NCBI GenBank assembly: GCA_036380835.1
Contig: DASVDZ010000031.1
Coordinates: forward strand, 36,748 to 100,747
DNA: 64,000 nucleotides
Source of the DNA: DASQJL01 sp036380835
GTDB lineage: Bacteria; Eisenbacteria; RBG-16-71-46; SZUA-252
Reading direction: 5' to 3'
The position numbers were made by a program, and so were the translations under genes. Shown here piece by piece: positions 35,249 to 43,413 of the stretch (positions are counted from its first letter, which is position 1; each line of letters starts with the position of its first letter). Below the pieces are notes generated by a model. The model was not told where the DNA came from and ran no database searches. It saw only the letters and a program-made list of their open reading frames with translations.

Positions 35249-36510
35249 TCCGCCGCCGCCCGCTTTCCAGCGTGCGAGAAGCGCGGTTCCTTGAGGCGGG
35301 AGACGACCAGGTAGAGGGCCACGATCGCGGCGGCCAGGCCGGCCAGCGCGACGGGGTGGAAGCCGAATCGGTCGATGAACGCGCCGGAGGACCCGGCGAC
35401 GACCGCGGTGATGGGCGCCACCAGCGCCGGAATGATCCCCAGGTAGGCGGTGTTGTCCTCGTGCGGGCTGAACGCCATGGAGAGGTTGTAGAGGGCGAGG
35501 CGATCCGCCACGATGAAGACGCCGAGGGCGAACGCGGTCGCGTAGTAGAAGGCCGTGCTCGTCCCCCACACCGCGAAGCCGAGCCCCGCGGTCAGCGCGG
35601 CGAGCGCGATCACCGCCACCTTCGTGTACCCGAACCGATCCCCGACGACGCCCGTCAGGACGCTCCCGAGCATCGACCCTCCCATGCAGACCGCGGTAAA
35701 GAGGGCCGACTCGCGCGCCTTGAGGCCGAAGCGCGCCTGCGCGTAGATCGGGTAGTACGTGGCGAGCAGGTAGCTCCCCGTGGACAGGATCAGCGCGCCG
35801 AGGTAGATCCGGATGCCGCCCCGGTCGGACAGGATCTCGCGCGTGTGCCGCCGGATCGTCGAGAGCGCCGGCCCCGGCTCGGACACGGCCCCCTCCTCCT
35901 CGGCGACGGGGACGAAGAACAGCGCGCCGGCCGCCATGCAGATCGCGGCGACGAAGAAGCCGAGCGCGTAGTTCGCGGGGAACGCGAGCCCCCCGCCGAT
36001 CACCCGGCTCCCCACCCAGCCGCCGATGGCGCCCATGAGCGTCTGGAAGAAGAAGATGGTGCCGAACGATCGGGCGCGTAGCTCGGGACGCGTCACCTTG
36101 CCGATGAAGTTGATCCAGACCGGGATCGTGAGCCCCATCCAAACCCAGGCGCCGCCCCACGCGAGGAGGAACACGAGGATCGCCGTCTCCGCGTGATGCG
36201 GCCCGAAGAGGCCGAAGTAGGCCGCGAGGAAGAGCCAGGGGATCGCCGCGACCACGTGGAGGAGGATCACCGCGCGCTTCCGGTGGGTGAGGCGCCCGGT
36301 CAGGTGCGCCGCGAAGACGCCGGGGATCGCGTTCGAGAGGATCCAGATGACGGGGAGGACGCCGATCACGGCGTTGCTCGCGCCGAGCTGGGTCAGGAAG
36401 ACGGGGAGGATCGCCACCATCGAGATGAGGGCGAGCGACACGCCCCAGAAGACCTCGACGGAGAGGATCCACCCCACGTTCCGCCAGTGGCGCGCGAGCG
36501 GAAGGGTCAC
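35239..36510 (-). CDS. MFS transporter
   Basis: A 423-residue major-facilitator protein with twelve predicted helices. The loop between helices 2 and 3 is LTGRLTHRKRAVILL, a version of the family motif, and the second half has VVGDRFGYTKVAVIALAAL. The N-terminal helix VFWGVSLALISMVAILPVFL begins shortly after the start. The substrate cannot be inferred. Its GTG start overlaps the rarA stop codon (GTGA), so the two are translationally coupled, an odd partnership for a recombination ATPase. Confidence 0.88.
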   Translation of the reverse strand: MTLPLARHWRNVGWILSVEVFWGVSLALISMVAILPVFLTQLGASNAVIGVLPVIWILSNAIPGVFAAHLTGRLTHRKRAVILLHVVAAIPWLFLAAYFGLFGPHHAETAILVFLLAWGGAWVWMGLTIPVWINFIGKVTRPELRARSFGTIFFFQTLMGAIGGWVGSRVIGGGLAFPANYALGFFVAAICMAAGALFFVPVAEEEGAVSEPGPALSTIRRHTREILSDRGGIRIYLGALILSTGSYLLATYYPIYAQARFGLKARESALFTAVCMGGSMLGSVLTGVVGDRFGYTKVAVIALAALTAGLGFAVWGTSTAFYYATAFALGVFIVADRLALYNLSMAFSPHEDNTAYLGIIPALVAPITAVVAGSSGAFIDRFGFHPVALAGLAAAIVALYLVVSRLKEPRFSHAGKRAAADYL

Positions 36511-37868
36511 GCGCCGGGGGTCCCCTTCCCGCGTCGCTTCGCCTTCTCGGCCCGGATCCGCTCCAGCCGCTCCGCCAACTCTTTCTCCGCGCCGCGTGGG
36601 ACGCCTCGCCAGTAGCGCGCCTCACCCAGCTCCTCGGGGAGGTAGCTCTGCGTGTCGATTGCGTCCTCGAGCTGGTGCGCGTACTGGTACCCCGCGCCGT
36701 AGCCGAGGTCCTTCATGAGCCGGGTCGGCGCGTTCCGGATGTGGAGCGGCACGGGGTAGGGCGGCTTCTCCCGCGCGTCCCGCGACGCGGCCTCGTACCC
36801 GACGTAGACGGAGTTGCTCTTCGGCGCGAGCGCGAGCGCCACGACGAGCTGCGCCAAGGCCGTGTTGCACTCCGGCATCCCGAGGAAGTGGACGGCGTCC
36901 TTGACCGCGATCGCGAGGCGGAGCGCCTCCGGGTCGGCGAGCCCCACGTCCTCGGAGGCGAAGCGGACGAGGCGCCGCGCCACGTACATCGGGTCCTCGC
37001 CCGCCTCGAGCATCCGCGCGAGCCAGTAGAGTCCCGCGTCGGGGTCGCTCCCGCGGAGCGCCTTGTGGAGCGCGGAGATGATGTTGTAGTGCTCCTCGCC
37101 GACCCGGTCGTACGGGAGGACGCGCCGCTGCGCCGCCTCGCGCACGTCCTCCGGCGCGAGCGCCGCGGGCTTCCGCCGCGCCGCGAGGCCGGCGGCGATC
37201 TCGAGCGTCTGGAGCGCGATCCGCGCGTCGCCTCCGGAGATCGACGCGATGAGCCGGAGCACCGGCTCCTCGGCGGTCACGCCGGATCTCCCAAGGCCGC
37301 GTTCCCCGTCCTCGAGCGCGCGGCGGAGGATCCGCTCGAGCGCCTCCTCCGGCAGCATGCCGAGCACGATCACCTTCATCCGGGAGAGGAGCGCGTTGTT
37401 CACCTCGAAGGAGGGATTCTCGGTGGTCGCGCCGATCAGGACGATCGTCCCGTCCTCGACGTGGGGCAGGAACGCGTCCTGCTGCGCCTTGTTGAAGCGG
37501 TGGATCTCGTCGACGAAGAGGATGGTGGCGGCGCCGGTCGCGCGCCGGGCCGCCCGCGCCCGCTCGATGACCTCGCGCACCTCCTTCACGCCGGAGGTGA
37601 CGGCGCTGAACTGCTCGAAGGCGGCGCCGCTCGCCTCGGCGAGGAGCCGGGCGAGCGTCGTCTTCCCGCAGCCGGGAGGGCCCCAGAAGATCAGCGAGGG
37701 GACGTCGCGCCGCTTGACCGCGTTCCCGAGCAGCGTGTCGGGGCCCAGGAGCGATTCGCGCCCCTCGAACTCCTCGAACGACTTCGGCCGCATCCGGTCG
37801 GCGAGCGGCACCCTCGCCTTGGGGCGGCGCCCGCGCTCCTCCGGGAAGAGGTCGAGGGAATCACCCAT
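36507..37868 (-). CDS. rarA: Replication-associated recombination protein A (RarA/MgsA), AAA+ ATPase
   Basis: A 453-residue AAA+ protein of the RarA/MgsA/WRNIP1 family, acting at stalled replication forks. The N-terminus PLADRMRPKSFEEFEGRESLLG is diagnostic. Walker A is FWGPPGCGKTTLARLLAEA, Walker B is ILFVDEIHRFNKAQQDAFLPHVEDG, sensor 1 is IGATTENPSFEVNNALLSR, and sensor 2 is GGDARIALQTLE. The C-terminal tetramerisation region includes YDRVGEEHYNIISALHKALRGSDPDA and PVPLHIRNAPTRLMKDLGYG. It has full length and a standard ATG start. Confidence 0.95.
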   Translation of the reverse strand: MGDSLDLFPEERGRRPKARVPLADRMRPKSFEEFEGRESLLGPDTLLGNAVKRRDVPSLIFWGPPGCGKTTLARLLAEASGAAFEQFSAVTSGVKEVREVIERARAARRATGAATILFVDEIHRFNKAQQDAFLPHVEDGTIVLIGATTENPSFEVNNALLSRMKVIVLGMLPEEALERILRRALEDGERGLGRSGVTAEEPVLRLIASISGGDARIALQTLEIAAGLAARRKPAALAPEDVREAAQRRVLPYDRVGEEHYNIISALHKALRGSDPDAGLYWLARMLEAGEDPMYVARRLVRFASEDVGLADPEALRLAIAVKDAVHFLGMPECNTALAQLVVALALAPKSNSVYVGYEAASRDAREKPPYPVPLHIRNAPTRLMKDLGYGAGYQYAHQLEDAIDTQSYLPEELGEARYWRGVPRGAEKELAERLERIRAEKAKRRGKGTPGA

Positions 37869-37980
37869 GGGGTCGCACCGGCGCCGCCGCGCTCAACCCG
37901 GCAGGAACGTGAGGACCACCGCCGTCTTCACGTGGGCGGCGGCGTTCCCTTCCGCGTGGCGGGGCTCCACGGTCCGTCCC

Positions 37981-38295
37981 TCAACCCCGGTCGGCGCCGC
38001 TGGCGCGAGGGGCCGACGGCTCCGTCTGGCCACCCCCCACGTCGACGAACGGAACGTCCACCGCGTCCTCCCGATCGAGACGGGCGCGCGCTGAACGGCG
38101 TGGCACGGCGCGCCCCTGGACGCGGCCCTGCGCGCCCGGGGCGCCGGCGGAGCGGGACGAGTCGGCGGAGCCGGAACCGGACGGGCCCGGCGGGCCGGAA
38201 GAGCGGGACGCCGGCCCGAACGCCCGTCGCCAGAAGTCAACGGCGAGGCGCATCGCGAGCAGGAGGAGCAGGAAGCGAAGCAGGAAGCGAAACAT
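37981..38295 (-). CDS. Small single-span membrane protein of unknown function
   Basis: A 104-residue protein with an N-terminal helix MFRFLLRFLLLLLAMRLAVDFW, then a Ser/Gly/Pro-rich linker, and a C-terminal acidic/hydrophobic patch REDAVDVPFVDVGGG. The arrangement resembles small DUF4834-like membrane proteins, but similarity is weak. ATG 38295 has GGGAGAGG upstream. It follows the unknown 190-residue gene in the same direction and lies about 110 bases before rarA. Alternative frames in this region are open but encode low-complexity Arg/Pro sequence and are less plausible. Confidence 0.5.
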   Translation of the reverse strand: MFRFLLRFLLLLLAMRLAVDFWRRAFGPASRSSGPPGPSGSGSADSSRSAGAPGAQGRVQGRAVPRRSARARLDREDAVDVPFVDVGGGQTEPSAPRASGADRG

Positions 38296-38341
38296 CGGCC
38301 TCTCCCTCGGAGCGTTCCGCCCCGGCATGGCGCGATCCCGT

Positions 38342-38914
38342 CTATCGGGCCGCGGGCACCCGGAGGACCTTGAGCGCGCGCGCGGTCAGCTCGGCGAGCG
38401 GGAGCTGGTTCAGCTCCGCGACTCCCTTCAGAACGGCGATCCGCCGCTCCACCAGTTGATCCTCGCGCTTGGCGGCGAAGAAGGTTCCCTTGTTCGTGAG
38501 CACGTCGCGCTCGAAGAAGGTCGGCATCGGATAGTCGTCCCGCTCGTGCGGCGGGATGTGCTTCTCGAGGAGGTAGCGGCGCTCGGAGGTCTCTTCGGGC
38601 GGCATCGGCTCGTCGGCCGGCAGCGCCTCCACCACCTGGTACGAGCGGAGCCCGAGCAGCTCGCGCCAGATCTCGACGCTGGCGATTCCGCCGCCGGGCG
38701 TCGCGTGGAACGTGAAGAAGGGCTCGATCTCGCGCGCGAACCCAGTCTCGTCGCCGAGGATCGCCGCGAGGCGCGTGAGGCGCGAGAGCCCGCGGATTCC
38801 GATCACGTCCGGCACCGCGCGCGTGTCCGCGTACCAGAAGAGGAGCATCAGGAAGTCGCCCCTCGAGAGGCGTCCCTGCGCGGCGATGTTGGCGTGCGGG
38901 ATTCCACTGCTCAC
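38342..38914 (-). CDS. Conserved-looking cytoplasmic protein of unknown function
   Basis: A 190-residue soluble protein that I do not recognise. The GTG at 38914 has a strong GGAGGA site. The N-terminal half starts LSRGDFLMLLFWYADTRAVPDVIGIRGLSRLTRLAAIL and looks like a winged-helix or helical bundle; the middle has EPFFTFHATPGGGIASVEIWREL, and a conserved-looking tail FFAAKREDQLVERRIAVLKGVAELNQLPL. Similar patterns occur in proteins annotated only as hypothetical regulators. It lies 16 bases after the DUF4097 gene and is probably cotranscribed. Confidence 0.55.
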   Translation of the reverse strand: MSSGIPHANIAAQGRLSRGDFLMLLFWYADTRAVPDVIGIRGLSRLTRLAAILGDETGFAREIEPFFTFHATPGGGIASVEIWRELLGLRSYQVVEALPADEPMPPEETSERRYLLEKHIPPHERDDYPMPTFFERDVLTNKGTFFAAKREDQLVERRIAVLKGVAELNQLPLAELTARALKVLRVPAAR

Positions 38915-38930
38915 GAACGTTCCTCCTGGT

Positions 38931-39836
38931 TCAGCGAGCCCGGGCCGGCGGCGCGGGCGAGAGATCGACGTTGCCGTTGGTCGTCTGCAGCGAGACGCGC
39001 GCCCCGCCGCCCCCGATAGTACCGCGAATCGACTTCGTTGTGAGCCGCCCCTGGCTCACGACGGGAAAGTCGAGGTTCACCTTGCCGTTCGTCGTGGTGG
39101 CCTCGACGGTCGCGGCGACGTCTTTCGGGAGCCGGACGTCGACGTCGCCGTTCGTCGTCTGAAGATTGACGACGCCTCCCTTCGGGAGCGAGGCTACGTC
39201 GGCGGTCACGCCGCCGTTCGTGGTGCGCGCGATCGCCGATCCCGAGATCCCCGTGAGGCGGACCTCCCCGTTCGTGGTCCGGACGTCCGCCGGGCCGGCC
39301 GCCCCGGTCAGCTCCACGTCTCCGTTCACCGTCAGCGCGTTCACGGTTCCCAAAGCGCCGCGGATCCGGATCTCCCCGTTCGAGGTTCTCAAGTTGAGTG
39401 AAGATTGCTTCGGAACTTGCAGGTAATAATGAACATTCAGGGCCTCGACCTTGTGAACCAAGATGGCCCAGATGCCGATCTCCTCGTGACGCTTGGGATA
39501 GCGGCTGGTGAGCCGGATCGAGGCCGGCGACGTGTCGACGTCGACCATCAGGCCGCGCATCAGCTCGGCGGCGCGCTTCTCGTCGTCGGCCCGAATGACC
39601 CGCGTGATCTGGACCCGGACGTCCGGCCGGTCCCACGCTTCGACGACGATCCGGCCGTTCTGGCTCTTCACCACGACCTGGCCGCCCGGGTCGAGCGGGA
39701 AGACGCGTTCGCTGACATTTCGGACCTCGGCGGCCCGCGCCCCGGGGGCGCAGCCGGAGGCGGCGAACAACCCCGCGAGCCCGGCGCCGAGCAGCGCGCG
39801 CCAGGCCGGGTAGGCGCTTCGAACGTGCTGATTCAT
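38931..39836 (-). CDS. DUF4097-type repeat lipoprotein
   Basis: A 301-residue exported protein. The signal ends AGLFAASGCAPG, giving a lipobox at Cys29. The rest is a beta-solenoid-like array built from repeats around a TTNGxV or TSNGEI core: at least nine occurrences such as SQNGRIVVEAW, TSNGEIRIRGA, TTNGEVRLTGI, TTNGGVTADVA and TTNGKVNLDF. This matches the DUF4097 / adhesin-like repeat family. The function of such proteins is unknown; some are linked to anti-sigma-type regulatory genes. The ATG at 39836 follows a GGAGGA site. Confidence 0.85.
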   Translation of the reverse strand: MNQHVRSAYPAWRALLGAGLAGLFAASGCAPGARAAEVRNVSERVFPLDPGGQVVVKSQNGRIVVEAWDRPDVRVQITRVIRADDEKRAAELMRGLMVDVDTSPASIRLTSRYPKRHEEIGIWAILVHKVEALNVHYYLQVPKQSSLNLRTSNGEIRIRGALGTVNALTVNGDVELTGAAGPADVRTTNGEVRLTGISGSAIARTTNGGVTADVASLPKGGVVNLQTTNGDVDVRLPKDVAATVEATTTNGKVNLDFPVVSQGRLTTKSIRGTIGGGGARVSLQTTNGNVDLSPAPPARAR

Positions 39837-39912
39837 GTCATCCTCCTGAGGGGCGCCCGGACAAGGGATTCTCTTGCCCTTACTACGCTTCCGGGCCCCC
39901 GGAAGGTTTCGG

Positions 39913-40998
39913 TCAGACGCTGAAGCGGATGTTCAGGATGTCGCCGTCCCGCACTCTATAATCCCGCCCCTCGGTCCGCAAGAGCCCCATCTCCCGGGCC
40001 TTGGCCATGGTGCCGGCGCGGATGAGGTCGTCGTAGGCGATCACCTCGGCGCGGATGAAGCCCCGCTCGAGGTCGCTGTGGATCTCCCCCGCGGCCTCGG
40101 GGGCCAGGGCGCCATCCCGGACGGTCCAGGCGCGGACCTCGTCCGGGCCCACCGTGAAGAAGGAGACGAGCCCCAGCGTCGCGTAGGAGAGGCGGATCAT
40201 CCGGGTGAGCCCCGGCTCGGCGATCCCGAGCACGCCCATGAACTCGCGCGCCTCCTCCTCCGGCAGGGCGACCAGCTCGGCCTCGGTCTTCGCGGACAGG
40301 GCGATCACCGGGGGCCGCGGCTCGGAGAAGCGCGCCGCCACCGGGGCGGTGAGCGTTTCCTCCCCCCGCTTGAGCGCCGCGTCGTCGCCGTTCACCACGA
40401 CGATCCAGGGACGCATCGTCAGGAGCTGGAAGCCTCGAAGCGACCGCTCCTCCGGCGCGCCCAGCGACGCGGCGCGCGCGGGGCGTTCCGCCTCGAGCGC
40501 CTCCCTTACCCGCTTCAAGGCCTCGTATTCGTGCGGGTCCTCGGGCTTCTTCCCCACCTTGACCGCCTTTTCGATCCGCTCGAGCCGCCGCTCGATCACC
40601 GCGAGGTCCTCGAGGAGCAGCTCGCTCGCGAGCCAGCCCGCGTCGCGCCCCGGATCGACCCGCTCCATGAAGTGCGGCACCGAGGGATCGTCGAAGGCAC
40701 GGATCACGAGGACGAAGGCGTCCACGTCGCGAAGCGCGGTCAAGGACGCGAGGGCGCCGCGCTCGACCCGGCCCGCCGTCTCGAGAGGCGGCGCGTCCAC
40801 GTAGTCGACCTTCGCGGGCGTGAACTTCTTGGGCTCGTAGAGATCGCGGAGTCGATCCAGGCGGGCGTCGGGCACCTTGACCGATCCCAGGTGGATCTTC
40901 TCGCCGCGCGCCGAGCCGGACGCCGCCTCGCCCCGGGTCAGCGCCGCGAAGAGCGTGGTCTTCCCGCTCTGGGGCGGGCCCAGGATTCCGAGCTTCAT
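39913..40998 (-). CDS. YchF-like TRAFAC-class nucleotide-binding protein
   Basis: A 361-residue protein related to the Obg-family ATPase YchF/OLA1. The P-loop is GPPQSGKTTLFAALT, the switch/Walker B region is KVDYVDAPPLE, and the C-terminal TGS-like end is nearly canonical: LVSFFTVGPDEVRAWTVRDGALAPEAAGEIHSD followed by ERGFIRAEVIAYDDLI and YRVRDGDILNIRFSV. Differences from classical YchF are the P-loop (GLPNVGKST in YchF) and the base-recognition motif, NGDD here versus NxxE. It is therefore a divergent member whose nucleotide preference is uncertain. The standard ATG lies 27 bases after the selenoprotein gene. Confidence 0.82.
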   Translation of the reverse strand: MKLGILGPPQSGKTTLFAALTRGEAASGSARGEKIHLGSVKVPDARLDRLRDLYEPKKFTPAKVDYVDAPPLETAGRVERGALASLTALRDVDAFVLVIRAFDDPSVPHFMERVDPGRDAGWLASELLLEDLAVIERRLERIEKAVKVGKKPEDPHEYEALKRVREALEAERPARAASLGAPEERSLRGFQLLTMRPWIVVVNGDDAALKRGEETLTAPVAARFSEPRPPVIALSAKTEAELVALPEEEAREFMGVLGIAEPGLTRMIRLSYATLGLVSFFTVGPDEVRAWTVRDGALAPEAAGEIHSDLERGFIRAEVIAYDDLIRAGTMAKAREMGLLRTEGRDYRVRDGDILNIRFSV

Positions 40999-41025
40999 CG
41001 GTGGGGATTCAGTCCGTGCGGCGGG

Positions 41026-41904
41026 TCAGGAGGCTGCGTGGCGCATCCGGACGGAGAGCGTGTCGGCCTGCTCCTTCGCCCAGGGCGCGTCCTCGTCCTG
41101 CGGATACCGTTTCGCGTAGTCGAGGTAGAGATCGCGGGCCTTCTTCAGGTCGCCCTCGCGCCTCCAGGCGCCGGCGATTTCGAGGATGGCGGGATGGGCC
41201 ATGTCGCTGTCCGGGTAGCGATCGAGGATGCGCTGCGCGTACTTCCGATCGCCGGCGTAGTCCTTCTGCTTCCGGCTCATCCGCGCCAGCGTGTAGAGCG
41301 CGTCGTCGACCTGCCCCGTCCCGTTCTTCGGGTCGATCTCGATGAGGCGCAGGTACGTGACCCTCGCCTCGTCGGTCAGGCCATGACCAAAGTACTTGTC
41401 CGCCAGCTCGGAAACGAACCGGGGATCCGATCCACGGGTCTTTTCCTCGGCGACCATCATCGCGAGCGTTCCCTTCCCGGCGAGGTAGTCCTCGGCCTGC
41501 TGGATGAAGCCGGGCGCGCGCAGGTAGCCGACGATGCGATCCACTTCGGTCCCGTCCTTCTGGAGCACCAGGATGGTGGGATAGACGCGCACGCGATAGC
41601 GGGCGGCGGTCGCCGTGTCCACCTCGGCGTTGACCTTCACCATGGTGAACTTGCGGGACCAGTCGATGAATTGGGGATCAGTGTAGGTAGACTCTTCCAG
41701 AGCCTTACACCACTGTCACCAATCGGTATAGAAGTCGAGGAGGATCGGTCGGCCGGTCTTCCCCGCGTCGGCCAGGGCCGCGTCGTACGACGTGTTCCAC
41801 GCGACCCCGTGCGGGGCCTCCGGCTTCGGCTGCGCGCATCCGGCGGCGAGAGCCACCGAGAAGGCGCCGACCATCCATCCCCAACCCGACCACGTGGCCT
41901 TCAT
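41026..41904 (-). CDS. Thioredoxin-fold lipoprotein, candidate selenoprotein (Sec at codon 63)
   Basis: A 292-codon reading frame interrupted once by TGA at 41718-41716. Read through, it gives a lipoprotein signal (VALAAGCAQ, Cys23), a thioredoxin-7/DUF255-like domain, and a C-terminal TPR region (residues 150-285). The TGA falls exactly on the first redox cysteine: LLDFYTDW-[TGA]-QWCKALEES, a UxxC motif with Cys66, followed by FTMVKVNAE and the cis-proline in VYPTILVL (Pro109). Frame, domain and codon usage continue unbroken on both sides. A SECIS-like hairpin follows the TGA. Start ATG 41904 overlaps the glycosidase stop (ATGA). The alternative is a nonsense mutation or sequencing error. 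Confidence 0.75.
41679..41715 (-). promoter_or_regulatory. Candidate bacterial SECIS element directly after the UGA codon
   Basis: On the minus strand, GGCTC (41704-41700) pairs with GAGTC (41694-41690) with one G-U pair, leaving apical loop TGGAA that starts 17 bases after the TGA. A lower stem GTGTA (41710-41706) pairs with TACAC (41685-41681). A G among the first two loop bases and a 16-37 base distance fit the described bacterial SECIS consensus. Confidence 0.55.
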
Positions 41905-43073
41905 GGGCCTCCCTGGTTCGCGCCGGGTGTCCGGATCGATCCGGACGATCTCGCGCCATGATCGGCCGCCCGCTCGGCCCTGTCAAGCGCGGCCTCGGCC
42001 GGATCGGGCGCCCCGTAGTAGCGCGCCATCACCCGCTCGGCCGGTTTCCCGCGCGGCGTGAAGTCGGTCTCCTCCGGGCCCTCGCCCCCGGGCATCGTGT
42101 AGTACTTCCACCAGAAGAATCCCCGGAGCCACGGGCGGCCCCAGAGAGCCTGGAAGGTTCCCTCGTACGCGGCGGCCTGCGCCGCCGGATTGGCGCGCGG
42201 ATCGGGATCGAACTCGGGCCAGTCGTGCGGATTCGCGGCGGCGTGGTCGACGCTACGGAATCCCACCTCGGTCAGCACGATCGGGCGCCCGTAGCGCCGG
42301 GAGACGGCCTCGAGCCCCGGCGCCACCCGCTCCCACGCCCGCGCGATCTCCGAGGCGCTCGGCGTCTCCTCCTTGGAGAGGCTGAAGTACGCGTTCACGC
42401 CGATCCAGTCGAGCGCGTCCCAGAACGGAATGCGGTCGTACTCGTCGTACCAGTTGGCGGCGTACGTCAGCTTGCCGTGGTAGACGGCCCGGACCTCGGC
42501 GATCAGGCGGCGCCAGCGCTCCGGGTGGGCGCGCGTCGCCTGGACCAGCTCGCAGCCGACGCAGAAGGCGTCGGCGCCCGCCGTCTCGGCGACCCGGGCG
42601 AAGTGGAGGATGAAGGCCTCGTAGCTCTGGAACCACGCGTCCCACGCCGCGTCGTCCGGCATCGCGATGTCGCCGGGCCAGCGCCCCTCGTAGAAGTCGC
42701 CGCCCCAGATGTGCGGCTTGAGGATCGCGTGGAGGCCGACCGCCCGGGCGGCGCGCACCTCCCGCACGAGGCCCGAGTCGCTCAGCGAGCGATCGCCGCG
42801 GAAGAGGATGCGCGGCTCGTGGACGGTCGGCTGATACCCGAACGGCGTGAGCGAGATCCAGGTCACGCCGAGCCCGCGGAGCTCCTCGAGCGTGGCGCGC
42901 GACCGATCCGACCCGTACCCCAGCTCGCGCCGGTGGATGTGCGCGAGGCAGACGCCGCGGAGGAGCGGCTCGCGCGGCGGCGGGGCCGGCCGTCCCCCCC
43001 CGACGACGCCGCCGGCCAGAAGGAGCGCCGCCAGAGAAACCCCTAGCCGCCCGTCCCGTGGCCTTCTTATCAT
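41901..43073 (-). CDS. GH113-like TIM-barrel glycoside hydrolase, exported (second copy)
   Basis: A 390-residue paralogue of the glycosidase at 286-1443. It has an N-terminal signal (LGVSLAALLLAGGVVGGG), then RGVCLAHIHRRELGYGSDRS, LTPFGYQP, ILKPHIWGGDFYEG, the likely acid/base Glu175 in CVGCELVQAT, NWYDEYDRIPFWDALDWIGVNAYF, and the likely nucleophile Glu269 in VLTEVGFRS. The C-terminus has WLRGFFWWKYYTMPG. The last codons overlap the start of the selenoprotein gene (ATGA), so the two are made together. ATG 43073 is 31 bases from the divergent zinc-ribbon gene. Confidence 0.75.
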   Translation of the reverse strand: MIRRPRDGRLGVSLAALLLAGGVVGGGRPAPPPREPLLRGVCLAHIHRRELGYGSDRSRATLEELRGLGVTWISLTPFGYQPTVHEPRILFRGDRSLSDSGLVREVRAARAVGLHAILKPHIWGGDFYEGRWPGDIAMPDDAAWDAWFQSYEAFILHFARVAETAGADAFCVGCELVQATRAHPERWRRLIAEVRAVYHGKLTYAANWYDEYDRIPFWDALDWIGVNAYFSLSKEETPSASEIARAWERVAPGLEAVSRRYGRPIVLTEVGFRSVDHAAANPHDWPEFDPDPRANPAAQAAAYEGTFQALWGRPWLRGFFWWKYYTMPGGEGPEETDFTPRGKPAERVMARYYGAPDPAEAALDRAERAADHGARSSGSIRTPGANQGGP

Positions 43074-43104
43074 CGATGGTCACCGGTCACGGAGGGTCGC
43101 TCCC

Positions 43105-43413
43105 ATGAGTGCGTGCGCGTTCTGCGGGACGCCGCTCGATTCCAAGATGCGGGTTCCGCGCGAAGCGGAGTGTCCAAACTGCGGGCGCGATCTCCACGCC
43201 TGCGTCCAATGCCGCCACTTCGACCCAACCGTCAACAACCAGTGCCGCGAGCCGCAGGCCGAATGGATCGTGGATCGCGAGCGGCGGAACTTCTGCGACT
43301 ATTTTAGCCTGAACCCCGCCGCCCGGGCGGGGATCCGAACGGTGGACCGCGCGAAGGACGCGCGGCAGAAGCTCGACCAACTCTTCAAGACCAAGGAGCC
43401 CGAATCGGAATGA
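43105..43413 (+). CDS. Small zinc-ribbon protein of unknown function
   Basis: A 102-residue cytoplasmic protein rich in cysteine: CAFCGTP, CPNCGRD, CVQCRHFDP, CREP and FCDYF. This gives two or three C-x-x-C metal knuckles followed by a charged helix AKDARQKLDQLFKTK. Zinc binding is inferred from spacing. It is translationally coupled to the BshB1-like deacetylase (ATGA at 43410), and similar pairs are conserved in some genomes as I recall. It may act as a partner or metal-sensing accessory protein; nothing in it shows enzymatic activity. Confidence 0.75.
   Translation: MSACAFCGTPLDSKMRVPREAECPNCGRDLHACVQCRHFDPTVNNQCREPQAEWIVDRERRNFCDYFSLNPAARAGIRTVDRAKDARQKLDQLFKTKEPESE

Noticed and set aside
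41716..41904. Pseudogene or separate 62-residue peptide ending at the TGA
   Set aside because: The frame continues for 229 codons after the TGA with an intact thioredoxin fold, and the stop lies exactly on the redox cysteine. A selenocysteine codon explains this better than decay, though an error cannot be ruled out.
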